Of a DNA stretch of 14,770 nt, positions 1 through 5,972 are shown one piece after another. Below the pieces are notes generated by a model. That model was not told the DNA's origin, ran no database searches, and saw only the letters and a program-made list of their open reading frames with translations. The position numbers were made by a program, and so were the translations under genes. The stretch's first letter is position 1; each line of letters begins with the position of its first letter. Origin of the DNA: Micromonosporaceae bacterium (GTDB lineage: Bacteria > Actinomycetota > Actinomycetes > Mycobacteriales > Micromonosporaceae); the NCBI GenBank assembly GCA_019690055.1, contig JADGGF010000052.1, positions 1 through 14,770 of the forward strand. The letters are read 5' to 3'.

Positions 1-1
1 G

Positions 2-388
2 CCAACCGGGTTTGTCGCTTGTGGACAGGTGTGGTGCCCGGCCGAGCCGATGTGCTGGCGGGGCCTGACGGTCCGCAGCGACCATCCCATGCCGCCGGGG
101 GCCGCGAGGTGCACCGAGCCGCACTACTGGGAGACGTTCGCCGCGGTCCCCGTGCCGGCCGATGCGAACACCGACCGCGAGCTGAGCACACTCATCGAGC
201 GGGATGACATCGCCGCCCTGTGCTCCGCCGAGCGCATGGCGGAGCGTAGCCGGGACGCGTCCCACACCGAGGGCTGGCGGATCGAGGCGTGGGCGATCCC
301 CGCCGACCCGTACACCGTGCTCGTGCACTGCCTCGCCGGCTCACCCGAGGGCGAGACCCCGGGGGCCGTGTTCCGCGCCGGCGCGTAG
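2..388 (+). CDS. Septum-formation-like protein, 3' end (5' truncated by window edge)
   Basis: The frame is open from the first bases of the window to TAG at 386-388, so this is the C-terminal part of a gene that begins outside. The visible 128 residues are Cys-rich and contain a stretch around RCTEPHYWETFAA followed by an acidic/Ala region with further Cys and Trp residues. This arrangement (CxxPHxxE near the domain start, spaced cysteines, C-terminal VHCL) resembles the 'septum formation' domain found in secreted or membrane-anchored actinobacterial proteins, whose role is poorly defined. A GTG at 29 could be an internal start, but the coding signal continues upstream of it. It converges on the methyltransferase gene, whose stop lies only 8 bases away, with no hairpin between. 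The family call rests on recall of the motif pattern and is moderate; that it is a coding 3' end is firmer. Confidence 0.6.
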   Translation, partial: PTGFVACGQVWCPAEPMCWRGLTVRSDHPMPPGAARCTEPHYWETFAAVPVPADANTDRELSTLIERDDIAALCSAERMAERSRDASHTEGWRIEAWAIPADPYTVLVHCLAGSPEGETPGAVFRAGA

Positions 389-396
389 CGCCGCCC

Positions 397-1002
397 TCAG
401 CGGTTGCCGGCGCGACCGTCCTCTGTGGACAAGACCAGGCGCGTCAGGCGGGGCCATGGCAGCCAGCCGGGGCGGACCGAGGAGCGGTGCGACGGTCGGC
501 CGGTGAACAGCGACCGCTCGCGGGCCACCGACACCAGGGTGTCGAAGGGCGCTGATCGGAAGTCATAGATGTACGCCTGACCACCCGGGCGCAGCACCCG
601 GGCCAGCTCGGGGACGGCCGCGGCCGGGTCCGCCCAGTGGTGCGAGCTGAGCGACGAGACGATCAGGTCCACCGAGCTGTCGGCGAGCGGAAGCCGGGCG
701 ACGTCTCCGACGTGGACGGTCACGCGTGACCCGTACCGCGCGAGGTTCGCGCGGGCGGCCGCAACCATGTCGGCCGAGATGTCGACGCCGATCAGTTCGA
801 TGTCGGGCCGCTGGCGGGCGAGCTCGGCGAGCAGGATGCCCGGACCGGTCCCGACGTCGAGCACGGTCGCGCCGCGGGGCACGGCCGGCTGCAGGTCCCG
901 GGCCAGGCCCCGGTACACCCATCGCAGGGGCCCGCGGGCCAGGGTGCTGTAGCGCCGGGTGGCCGGCCCGTCAAAGGTCTCGGTGTGCCGGTGGAGTTTC
1001 AT
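397..1002 (-). CDS. Class I SAM-dependent methyltransferase
   Basis: A 201-residue protein with the Rossmann-like methyltransferase fold. Motif I is VLDVGTGPG (residues 47-55), the acidic residue closing strand 2 is in LIGVDIS (Asp74), the motif around VGD at 98-100 fits adenine contact, and LARVLRPGG (133-141) is the usual post-motif III segment. It would transfer a methyl group from S-adenosylmethionine to an unknown substrate, most likely a small molecule, in the cytoplasm. The ATG at 1000-1002 is chosen because GAGAGG lies about 6 bases upstream; the frame stays open further upstream, but that part runs through the operators and antisense to the regulator. It is divergent from the MarR gene and shares two operator palindromes with it, so it is probably that regulator's target. 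Substrate is not predictable from sequence. Confidence 0.9.
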   Translation of the reverse strand: MKLHRHTETFDGPATRRYSTLARGPLRWVYRGLARDLQPAVPRGATVLDVGTGPGILLAELARQRPDIELIGVDISADMVAAARANLARYGSRVTVHVGDVARLPLADSSVDLIVSSLSSHHWADPAAAVPELARVLRPGGQAYIYDFRSAPFDTLVSVARERSLFTGRPSHRSSVRPGWLPWPRLTRLVLSTEDGRAGNR

Positions 1003-1014
1003 TGCCACCCTCTC

Positions 1015-1035
1015 ATAGTTGCACGATACAACTAT
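1015..1035. promoter_or_regulatory. MarR-type operator 1 (perfect palindrome arms)
   Basis: ATAGTTG (1015-1021), a 7-base centre, then CAACTAT (1029-1035). Read on the minus strand its core is AGTTGTATCGTGCAACT, which matches operator 2 on the plus strand at 16 of 17 positions. It lies 12 bases upstream of the methyltransferase start and near the predicted start of that transcript. The spacing and symmetry fit a winged-helix dimer of the MarR family. Confidence 0.75.
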
Positions 1036-1041
1036 GGGCCC

Positions 1042-1070
1042 ACGGTACGCTGTGCAGTTGTATCCTGCAA
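1042..1070 (-). promoter_or_regulatory. Candidate promoter of the methyltransferase gene
   Basis: Read on the minus strand there is TTGCAG (1065-1070) as a -35 box, exactly 17 bases, then TACCGT (1042-1047) as a -10 box, which places the transcript start near 1035. The -35 box lies inside the second operator and the start point falls in the first, which is the arrangement expected for direct repression. This is pattern matching to the housekeeping consensus. No equally clear plus-strand promoter for the regulator was found. Confidence 0.45.
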
Positions 1071-1073
1071 CTG
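1055..1073. promoter_or_regulatory. MarR-type operator 2
   Basis: CAGTTG (1055-1060), a 7-base centre, then CAACTG (1068-1073), containing the core AGTTGTATCCTGCAACT. The site ends 16 bases before the regulator's ATG and covers the candidate -35 box of the divergent gene. The centre-to-centre distance from operator 1 is 39 bases, close to four helical turns, so the two dimers could sit on roughly the same face of the DNA. Confidence 0.75.
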
Positions 1074-1089
1074 TCTGGTTGGGACGCCC

Positions 1090-1530
1090 ATGGACGCGAC
1101 GACCGCCCGGCTGCACGAACTGCTGAAAGCGCTCATCCGCGCGGTCGGGATGCTGCACCACGCGCTGCCGGGTGAGCCGGTCACGCTGTCCCAGGTGTTC
1201 GCGCTGCATGAGCTGGACCTGGGCCGCCCGCTCTCGCAGCAGGAGCTGGCCGAGCGGCTGGGCCTGGAGAAGAGTTCGATCAGCCGTATGGCCGCGGACA
1301 TGGAGCGCAAGGGTCTGCTCGTGCGGGAGCGGGACCCGGCGAACCGGCGCTTCTACCGGCTGGCCCTCACCGACCGGGGGCGGGCCTACCATGCCCGCGC
1401 CGGCGCGTTGTTTCGCGAGCGCATGGCTCCCCTGATCGATGCGATGACCGCGGCCGAGCGCGCCGCCCTGGTCAAGGGCCTCACCGGCCTGGTCCGGGTC
1501 ATGCACGAACACGACGCCCGGTCCTCGTGA
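1090..1530 (+). CDS. MarR-family transcriptional regulator
   Basis: A 146-residue protein with the MarR winged helix-turn-helix layout: N-terminal dimerisation helix (residues 5-26), helices around LSQQELAERLGLEKSSISRMAADMERKGL (48-76), a wing RERDPANRRFYRLALT (79-94) and a C-terminal dimerisation helix pair ending at 142. It should bind DNA as a dimer and usually represses a divergent gene until a ligand is bound. The ATG at 1090 is chosen because a longer in-frame start at 985 would translate through both operators; GGGA at 1081-1084 is a weak ribosome site at short spacing. Two matching palindromes in the gap to the methyltransferase gene make autoregulation and control of the neighbour very likely. 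The ligand is unknown. Confidence 0.93.
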   Translation: MDATTARLHELLKALIRAVGMLHHALPGEPVTLSQVFALHELDLGRPLSQQELAERLGLEKSSISRMAADMERKGLLVRERDPANRRFYRLALTDRGRAYHARAGALFRERMAPLIDAMTAAERAALVKGLTGLVRVMHEHDARSS

Positions 1531-1543
1531 ACCCGGCTTCCAA

Positions 1544-1579
1544 CCTCATCCGGGCACCGATGCATTTGTTCGGGTGAGG
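1544..1579 (+). terminator. Hairpin between marR-like gene and sigma gene
   Basis: CCTCATCCG (1544-1552) pairs with CGGGTGAGG (1571-1579), nine base pairs with one G-U, around an 18-base loop. It begins 14 bases after the regulator's stop codon. There is no T-run, so it is a weak terminator candidate. Its 3' arm overlaps the start of the sigma factor's GAGGAGGG ribosome site (1576-1583), so it could instead modulate translation of the sigma gene. Confidence 0.3.
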
Positions 1580-1587
1580 AGGGCGGT

Positions 1588-2106
1588 GTGGATCCGTACC
1601 AGGGCTTCGACGAGTTCGTCTCGTCACACACGACGGCGTTGTCGCGGGTGGCGTTTCTGCTGACGGGCGACCACCACCTCGCCGAGGACCTGCTGCAGGT
1701 GGCGCTGTCCCAGGTCGCGTCCCGCTGGCCGCAGGTGCGCGAGGGCAACCCGGCGGCGTACGTGCGTCGGTGTCTGATCAACGAGTTCACCTCGTGGCGG
1801 CGCCGGCGCCGGTACCACGAACGGCCGGTCGAGTCGCCCGCCGAGGATGTCGACCCGATCGACCTCGCCTCGAGCGTGGTGCGGCGGGTCGTGGTGGGGC
1901 GGGCGCTGGCCCAGCTCACGCCGCGCCAGCGGGCCGTCCTCGTCCTGCGTTTCTACGAGGACCTCTCCGAGGCCGAGACCGCGGCGATCATGGGCTGCTC
2001 CGTCGGCACCGTGAAGTCCCAGACCAACTACGCCCTGGCCCGTCTGCGCGCCGCCGCCCCCGAACTCGCCGATCTTGTCGCATCCCGGAGTGGAGGGCCG
2101 CGATGA
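1588..2106 (+). CDS. SigE-family (ECF) RNA polymerase sigma factor
   Basis: A 172-residue sigma factor of the SigE-like extracytoplasmic-function group common in actinomycetes. Region 2 spans about residues 8-75 (FLLTGDHHLAEDLLQVAL and the AYVRRCLINEFTSWRRRRR stretch). Region 4 spans about 104-155 (LAQLTPRQRAVLVLRFYEDL and the recognition helix CSVGTVKSQTNYALARLR). There is no long extra C-terminal domain. It redirects RNA polymerase to a stress- or signal-specific promoter set. The GTG start at 1588 is supported by a strong GAGGAGGG site 4 bases upstream; an adjacent GTG at 1585 is possible. Its stop overlaps the next gene's start (ATGA at 2103-2106), so the downstream membrane protein is co-translated and is its likely regulator. 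Confidence 0.93.
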   Translation: MDPYQGFDEFVSSHTTALSRVAFLLTGDHHLAEDLLQVALSQVASRWPQVREGNPAAYVRRCLINEFTSWRRRRRYHERPVESPAEDVDPIDLASSVVRRVVVGRALAQLTPRQRAVLVLRFYEDLSEAETAAIMGCSVGTVKSQTNYALARLRAAAPELADLVASRSGGPR

Positions 2107-3428
2107 CCGCGACGTTGAAGGACCTTCTTACCGAGTACGCGGAGCAGGCCCGTCCGTACGAGGTCCGGGAGCAGGCGTTGCGCCGCGGCCGGCGTCTCCG
2201 CCGGATGCGGATGGCCGCTCCCGCCGCCCTGGCCGTGCTGGCGGTCGTCGCGACCGGGCTGACCGTGGTCGCCCTCGGCCGGTCGGTCGCGCCCCAACAT
2301 CCCGCGCAAACCCCGTCGCCGGTCGGGCCGTCGCCGTCCGTCGACGCGTCGCCGCCGGAGCCCGTCTGGCCGACCGTGCCGAGCCTCCCGCCGGTCGTCA
2401 TCGACGAACTGGAACGGGTGAGCCTGCCAGGCTATCCCGCCGAGATCGTGACCGACCCCGATGCCCGGCCGCTGCCGGCGGACCGGGCCGTCGGGCGCGG
2501 CCTGACCACGTACACGAACCCCGCCGGACCCTGGTACGGGCTGGTCAGCGAGTCGGGTGCGCAGTACCGGCTGGAGTTGGGCGATGGGGTCTCCCATGAT
2601 CTGTCGCCGGGCGGGCGATGGCTCGTGAGCTCCACACGATCCGACCTGCTCATTCGGGACCTCACCGGCACGACGGTGGCGACCCTGCCTGTCCCGAACG
2701 CGTCGGTTCGTGCCTCGTGGTGGTGGTCACCCGACGATCGTTGGCTCCTGATCGCCGCCACCACCGAGCCGGCCACCGGCAGGCCTTGGCTGCCGCCCGC
2801 GACGGCGAGTCTCGTTGACCTGGCGCAGACGCCGTTGGCGCCCCGGGAAATCGACCTGCGCCCCTGGCCCGGCTTCGCGCCGGCCGCCGTACGGGTGGAC
2901 GGCACGATCGTCCTGCGGCCAGTGGGGATGGACGCTCGCGACCGTCTCGGCGAGCTGGTGCTCGTCGACCCGGACAGCGGCGACGGCCGCTCGATCGTCA
3001 TCGACCTGTCGGCCGCGGCGACGCCGGATGAACTGGCCGCGACCGCATACATGATGGGCTTCCTCGGCTCCGGCGGCTTCGCCCTACCGCTGCCCCAGCT
3101 CCCGGACGGATCGGCGATGTTGCAACTGTGGCGGTCTTTCGGAGGACCGCCCCTCGAAGCTCCGACCATCGAGACCGACGTGCTCGTCCTCGACCTCGAT
3201 GCCGGGGTCGTACGCGAGCGCTGGCACCTGCCGGAGCCGCGTCCGCTCCCGGACAACCCGCGCGGCGACTGGGAGAGCTGGGGGATCCGGGCCGTGCTGC
3301 CGGAAGGGTTGCTCCTCACCCACAGCTCCACCCAGCGCCGGTGGGCCTGGGAACTCTACGACCCGGAGACCGGTGCCCTGTCCCTGGTCACCGACCTGCG
3401 CGGCCTCGCCAGCGCGAAGCAGGACTAG
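2103..3428 (+). CDS. Membrane-anchored propeller-like protein, putative anti-sigma factor
   Basis: A 441-residue protein whose ATG overlaps the sigma factor stop by four bases. Residues 1-36 are a short basic cytoplasmic segment (TLKDLLTEYAEQARPYEVREQALRRGRRLRRMR). Residues 38-58 form one Ala/Val/Leu membrane helix, 62-96 a Pro/Ser-rich linker, and the rest an exported beta-rich domain with blade-like repeats (SPGGRWLVSS, SPDDRWLLIAATT, DLDAGVVRERW). That pattern resembles TolB/WD40-like propellers. The cytoplasmic part has no zinc-binding HxxxCxxC anti-sigma motif, so the anti-sigma role is inferred from overlap and topology only: the short inner segment could hold the sigma factor while the outer domain senses a signal. 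No enzyme motif was recognised. It ends before a strong hairpin at 3542-3588. Confidence 0.8.
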   Translation: MTATLKDLLTEYAEQARPYEVREQALRRGRRLRRMRMAAPAALAVLAVVATGLTVVALGRSVAPQHPAQTPSPVGPSPSVDASPPEPVWPTVPSLPPVVIDELERVSLPGYPAEIVTDPDARPLPADRAVGRGLTTYTNPAGPWYGLVSESGAQYRLELGDGVSHDLSPGGRWLVSSTRSDLLIRDLTGTTVATLPVPNASVRASWWWSPDDRWLLIAATTEPATGRPWLPPATASLVDLAQTPLAPREIDLRPWPGFAPAAVRVDGTIVLRPVGMDARDRLGELVLVDPDSGDGRSIVIDLSAAATPDELAATAYMMGFLGSGGFALPLPQLPDGSAMLQLWRSFGGPPLEAPTIETDVLVLDLDAGVVRERWHLPEPRPLPDNPRGDWESWGIRAVLPEGLLLTHSSTQRRWAWELYDPETGALSLVTDLRGLASAKQD

Positions 3429-3541
3429 CGCAGGAAGCGCACAGGCGCGCGAATCGGCGAACGATCACGGCGGCATCCTCTCGCTCGGCGCTGCCCGAAC
3501 TCTCGATCGAGCCAGCAACCGCCGCGACGCCAAGGAAACCG

Positions 3542-3588
3542 CCGCGGGCACCCTGCCCTTCGCCGTGCGAAAGGCAGAGCGCCCGCGG
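3542..3588. terminator. Strong bidirectional terminator hairpin between convergent genes
   Basis: CCGCGGGC (3542-3549) pairs with GCCCGCGG (3581-3588). Inside, CTGCC (3553-3557) pairs with GGCAG (3573-3577) and TTCGC (3559-3563) pairs with GCGAA (3567-3571) around a CGT loop. That is 18 pairs with only a 3x3 internal loop and one mismatch. No T-run follows on either strand, which is common in high-GC actinobacteria. It is the only notable structure in the 170-base gap 3429-3598 and would stop transcripts from both convergent genes. Confidence 0.75.
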
Positions 3589-3598
3589 GTTGGACGGA

Positions 3599-5314
3599 CT
3601 AGGCGTTGCCCTTACCGGTTCCGGTCAGGCGGAACTGGTACGGCGCGTCGAGCACGTCGATGTCGCCGCTGGTCAGGTTCGAGATCACCACGGTGATCCG
3701 GTCCCGACCCCTCAGGCAGGAGGTGTACAGGCCGCCAGCCGTGATGGTGTCGCCCTCGTACCGGTAGACGTGGTTGTCCAGGTTGTCCTTCGTCTCCCCG
3801 GCCGAGTCGACCCCCGGCGTGAGGTCGCACGGCGCGAGCACCTGCACGACCCACTCGTTGTCCTGCTGCCCGGTGGTGAACACCCAGTGCCCGGCCCCGG
3901 CCGAGCTCAGCGTCGCCGGCTGCCCGCCGATGGTCACGCTGTCGTCGATGAAGAACCCGGTGTCGGTGTAGGCGGCGTCGGTCGAGTAGCGGAACCGTAC
4001 GTCGGTCGTGCCCGCCGGCAGCTCACCGGTGAGGTTGATGTACTGCGGCGGGTCGACGAAGTACCTGCCGCCGGAGGTGCCGGTCAGACCGTTGCCCTCG
4101 TCGTTGTTGTCGTGCGGGTTGGTGTTGGTCGTCACCTCCACGCCGTTGTGGAACAACGGCACGGTGACCCAGTCACCGCCGACCAGCGCCTCGAGGTAGC
4201 CGTAGTCCCAGTCCTCCTCGATGAAGTACCAGGTCCAGAAGCTGATCTCGGCGCCGCCCGCCGTGCCGGCACTGTCGACGTCGAGGATGGCCTCGTTCTG
4301 GCTGGTCGCGCCGCCCCACCAGTGGTGGGTACCGGTGTGTGGGGCCACCTGCTCGGTCGGCGAGCCCGCAAAGTCAATGTTGACAACTGGCCCGGGGTTG
4401 CGGAACGACTCGTAGGACACGCCGAAGGGCAGTGCGACCTGGGCCGGCACGTTCTTCTTGTTGCGCCACTTGGCGTCGGGCATGTTGCCCTGGTAGATGC
4501 CCCGGTCGTCCCAGAACAGCTCGTTGGCGATGTCGATCGTCCAGCTCGTGTCGGCCGGGTCGCCGAAGTTGGCGTTGCGCAGGTCCCACAGCTCCGAGCC
4601 CTCAGCGTCGAGCTTGACCGTAACCGCCCAGTCCTTGAACAGGTCGGCCGCGCTCGGCAGGTTGGCCCCGGTTTCGCTGTTAAATTCGTCGATGGCCGCC
4701 TGCACGCCGGCCATGCTGTCGGCCTGGTTCTGGAAGATCTTCTTGATGAGCAGGTCACCGCCGGCGCCGTCGTACTCGCCGTCGGGCTCGTAGGTGCCGT
4801 CACCGTTGCCGCCGGCCCGCTCCCACAGGTACAGGAAGTAGGTCAGCGAGGCACCGTAGTTCTCCAGACCACCGCCCCAGCGGATGAGCGAGGTCTCCCG
4901 GTGGAACACCTGGTGGTAGGTCAGGTGCGAGCCGCCGATCGAGTACCCGTTGAGGAAGCCGGCCATGTCAGCGAGGCCCTCGTCGACCCACGAGGGCTCG
5001 CCCGGGTCGGAGTAGTTCATCAGCAGGTGCTCGAGCTCGTGGGCGATGACCCCCTCGTAGAGGTCGATCCCGGTCAGCCCGATCCGGTGGGCCCAGTCGT
5101 AGGCGTCCAGAACCATCACGTTCAGGCCGGCCTCGTTGATGTACTCCGGAGCGAAGTACCCGGCGGTGTAGGTGGACACCTCGCAGTCGTAGTACGACTC
5201 GTCCTGCACGTTGTAGACGAGCATGACGATCGCGTCGGTGCCGCCCGGAGGTGTGCCGGCCGGGCCGAAGTGGGCCTCATTGGTCGCCACGATTGTGGTC
5301 GGTGAGCTCGGCAC
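3599..5314 (-). CDS. Secreted zinc metallopeptidase, catalytic and C-terminal part (frameshifted from its signal peptide)
   Basis: A 571-residue frame carrying HELEH (residues 92-96, codons at 5027-5041) and, 16 residues on, WVDEGLAD with Glu112 as likely third zinc ligand. This is the HExxH...E gluzincin-type active site seen in secreted peptidases of the M6/immune-inhibitor-A and M30 type; I cannot decide between them. After the catalytic part (to about 280) come beta-rich regions (about 290-480) with a FWTWYFIEEDWDYGYLEAL stretch like MAM/choice-of-anchor-J jelly-roll domains, then a beta domain to the end. The frame lacks its own secretion signal and ribosome site: its first codon is a GTG inside the preceding frame (5277-5669), which supplies both. 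Residues from about IVATNEAHFG onward continue that upstream frame after a one-base shift. The coding part shows no other damage. Confidence 0.8.
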   Translation of the reverse strand: MPSSPTTIVATNEAHFGPAGTPPGGTDAIVMLVYNVQDESYYDCEVSTYTAGYFAPEYINEAGLNVMVLDAYDWAHRIGLTGIDLYEGVIAHELEHLLMNYSDPGEPSWVDEGLADMAGFLNGYSIGGSHLTYHQVFHRETSLIRWGGGLENYGASLTYFLYLWERAGGNGDGTYEPDGEYDGAGGDLLIKKIFQNQADSMAGVQAAIDEFNSETGANLPSAADLFKDWAVTVKLDAEGSELWDLRNANFGDPADTSWTIDIANELFWDDRGIYQGNMPDAKWRNKKNVPAQVALPFGVSYESFRNPGPVVNIDFAGSPTEQVAPHTGTHHWWGGATSQNEAILDVDSAGTAGGAEISFWTWYFIEEDWDYGYLEALVGGDWVTVPLFHNGVEVTTNTNPHDNNDEGNGLTGTSGGRYFVDPPQYINLTGELPAGTTDVRFRYSTDAAYTDTGFFIDDSVTIGGQPATLSSAGAGHWVFTTGQQDNEWVVQVLAPCDLTPGVDSAGETKDNLDNHVYRYEGDTITAGGLYTSCLRGRDRITVVISNLTSGDIDVLDAPYQFRLTGTGKGNA

Positions 5315-5669
5315 CCAGGTAGTCGATCTGCTCCTGGGTCAAGAGGTAGTCCGACGCGGCGTTGTCGGGGCAGGGTACGAACTCGTCGTTCGGGTTGTGG
5401 TCGAACGCCGGGTTCAGGCTGTCCACGCTCGGGTCGCCGATACCGCCCTCCGGCACATAGATGTAGACGGGCGTACCGGCTTCGGTGACGTTCGCGTAGA
5501 CCCGTTCGAAGACCTGGTCGTAGGAGCCACCTGCGTGGCTGTCGTTGATGGTGACAATGAGAGTCGGGTCGCCGGCGTTGCCACTGGTGGCGAGGGCGAC
5601 GGCCGTGCCAGCCCCGAAGAGCGCCAGCGTGGCGGCGCCCACCGTGAGGTAGCGGGTGCTCTTGCGCAC
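5277..5669 (-). CDS. Secreted metallopeptidase, signal peptide and N-terminal part (ends at frameshift)
   Basis: A 130-residue frame starting at GTG 5667-5669, with GAAGGAG at 5678-5684 as a well-placed ribosome site. Residues 1-28 are a typical Sec signal peptide (RKSTRYLTVGAATLALFGAGTAVALATSG) with a likely cut after ALA or ATS. The mature part (LIVTINDSHAGGSYDQVFERVY...PCPDNAASDYLLTQEQIDYLGAEL) is the N-terminal segment normally preceding the catalytic domain. The last residues HNRGDQ and the TGA at 5277-5279 are out-of-frame noise: one base fewer near 5293-5294 would read ...ELTDHIVATNEAHFG and run straight into the zinc-site frame. The restored protein would be about 689 residues. Either a recent disabling mutation or a sequencing error explains it. 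Confidence 0.8.
   Translation of the reverse strand: MRKSTRYLTVGAATLALFGAGTAVALATSGNAGDPTLIVTINDSHAGGSYDQVFERVYANVTEAGTPVYIYVPEGGIGDPSVDSLNPAFDHNPNDEFVPCPDNAASDYLLTQEQIDYLGAELTDHNRGDQ
5291..5297 (-). other. Apparent one-base insertion (frameshift site) in the metallopeptidase gene
   Basis: On the minus strand the sequence is GACCACAATCGTGGCG. Read in the upstream frame it gives D-H-N-R-G and stops soon after. Removing one A of the AA pair (5293-5294) gives D-H-I-V-A-T-N-E-A-H-F-G, joining both halves. The two frames overlap over 5277-5314, so the exact base could lie elsewhere in that span. CCAC-AATC-GTGG forms a small hairpin here. I see no recognised slippery heptamer, so programmed frameshifting is not favoured. 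Confidence 0.65.
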
Positions 5670-5972
5670 AGTCGATGCTCCTTCCCGGGCGGCAGCGCTG
5701 TCGCCCTGAATCTGTGCGTCAACACCCGCAAGCTATCTGGCGACCCGTGCCGGGGGAACTGGTGATTACCCTTGCGACCCTGGGCCCTCGTTCAGCCGGG
5801 CAGCCGGCGCCGGCTCGGGAGACGCCCCGGCCGGTAGCACCCAAGCCACGTCCTCGAAGCCCGCACGGTGGCGTCGATGGCCTGCCAGGCTGCTCGATCT
5901 CCTCCAAATCGTCACTTTCCAGCACTTTAGGCCGCGGGTGCAACCGAGGCTGGCTCGGCGGACGACTGTGAC
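5670..5972. other. Non-coding region between kinase and metallopeptidase genes
   Basis: This 303-base gap separates two minus-strand genes. It holds the ribosome site of the metallopeptidase (5678-5684), the aminopeptidase gene fragment (5813-5901), and a small CCGAG/CTCGG hairpin (5944-5958) after the kinase stop that is at best a weak terminator. A TTGACG at 5717-5722 (minus strand) resembles a -35 box but has no convincing -10 box 16-18 bases on. No intact gene was found. Confidence 0.6.
5813..5901 (-). pseudogene. Decayed fragment of the aminopeptidase P gene
   Basis: This 89-base stretch aligns, in the same orientation, with 7672-7765 of the intact Xaa-Pro aminopeptidase gene downstream. 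Shared blocks include GAGATCGAGCAGC, ATCGACGCCACCGT, CTTCGAGGACGTGGC and CCGGGGCGTCTCC (minus strand). The match covers roughly aminopeptidase residues 211-241 (EIEQLREAIDATVRGFEDVARVLPADRGVS). It contains several small indels, so no frame is kept, and no start, stop or flanking gene sequence is present. By eye it is roughly 80% identical outside gaps. It is a non-functional remnant of a duplication or of a displaced second copy. Confidence 0.75.

Noticed and set aside
1003..1512. Upstream extension of the methyltransferase frame
   Set aside because: The extension passes through both operators and lies antisense to the MarR gene. The internal ATG at 1000-1002 has a good ribosome site and begins the conserved protein.
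5285..5300. Programmed ribosomal frameshift in the metallopeptidase
   Set aside because: There is no slippery heptamer or strong downstream structure, only a four-pair hairpin; a plain indel or sequencing error is simpler.
3128..5305. Very long plus-strand open frame (about 725 codons) opposite the metallopeptidase
   Set aside because: It is antisense to a frame with a signal peptide, zinc motif and ribosome site. Its Val/Gly/Arg-rich composition is the usual mirror of GC-rich codon bias, and it shows no domain.
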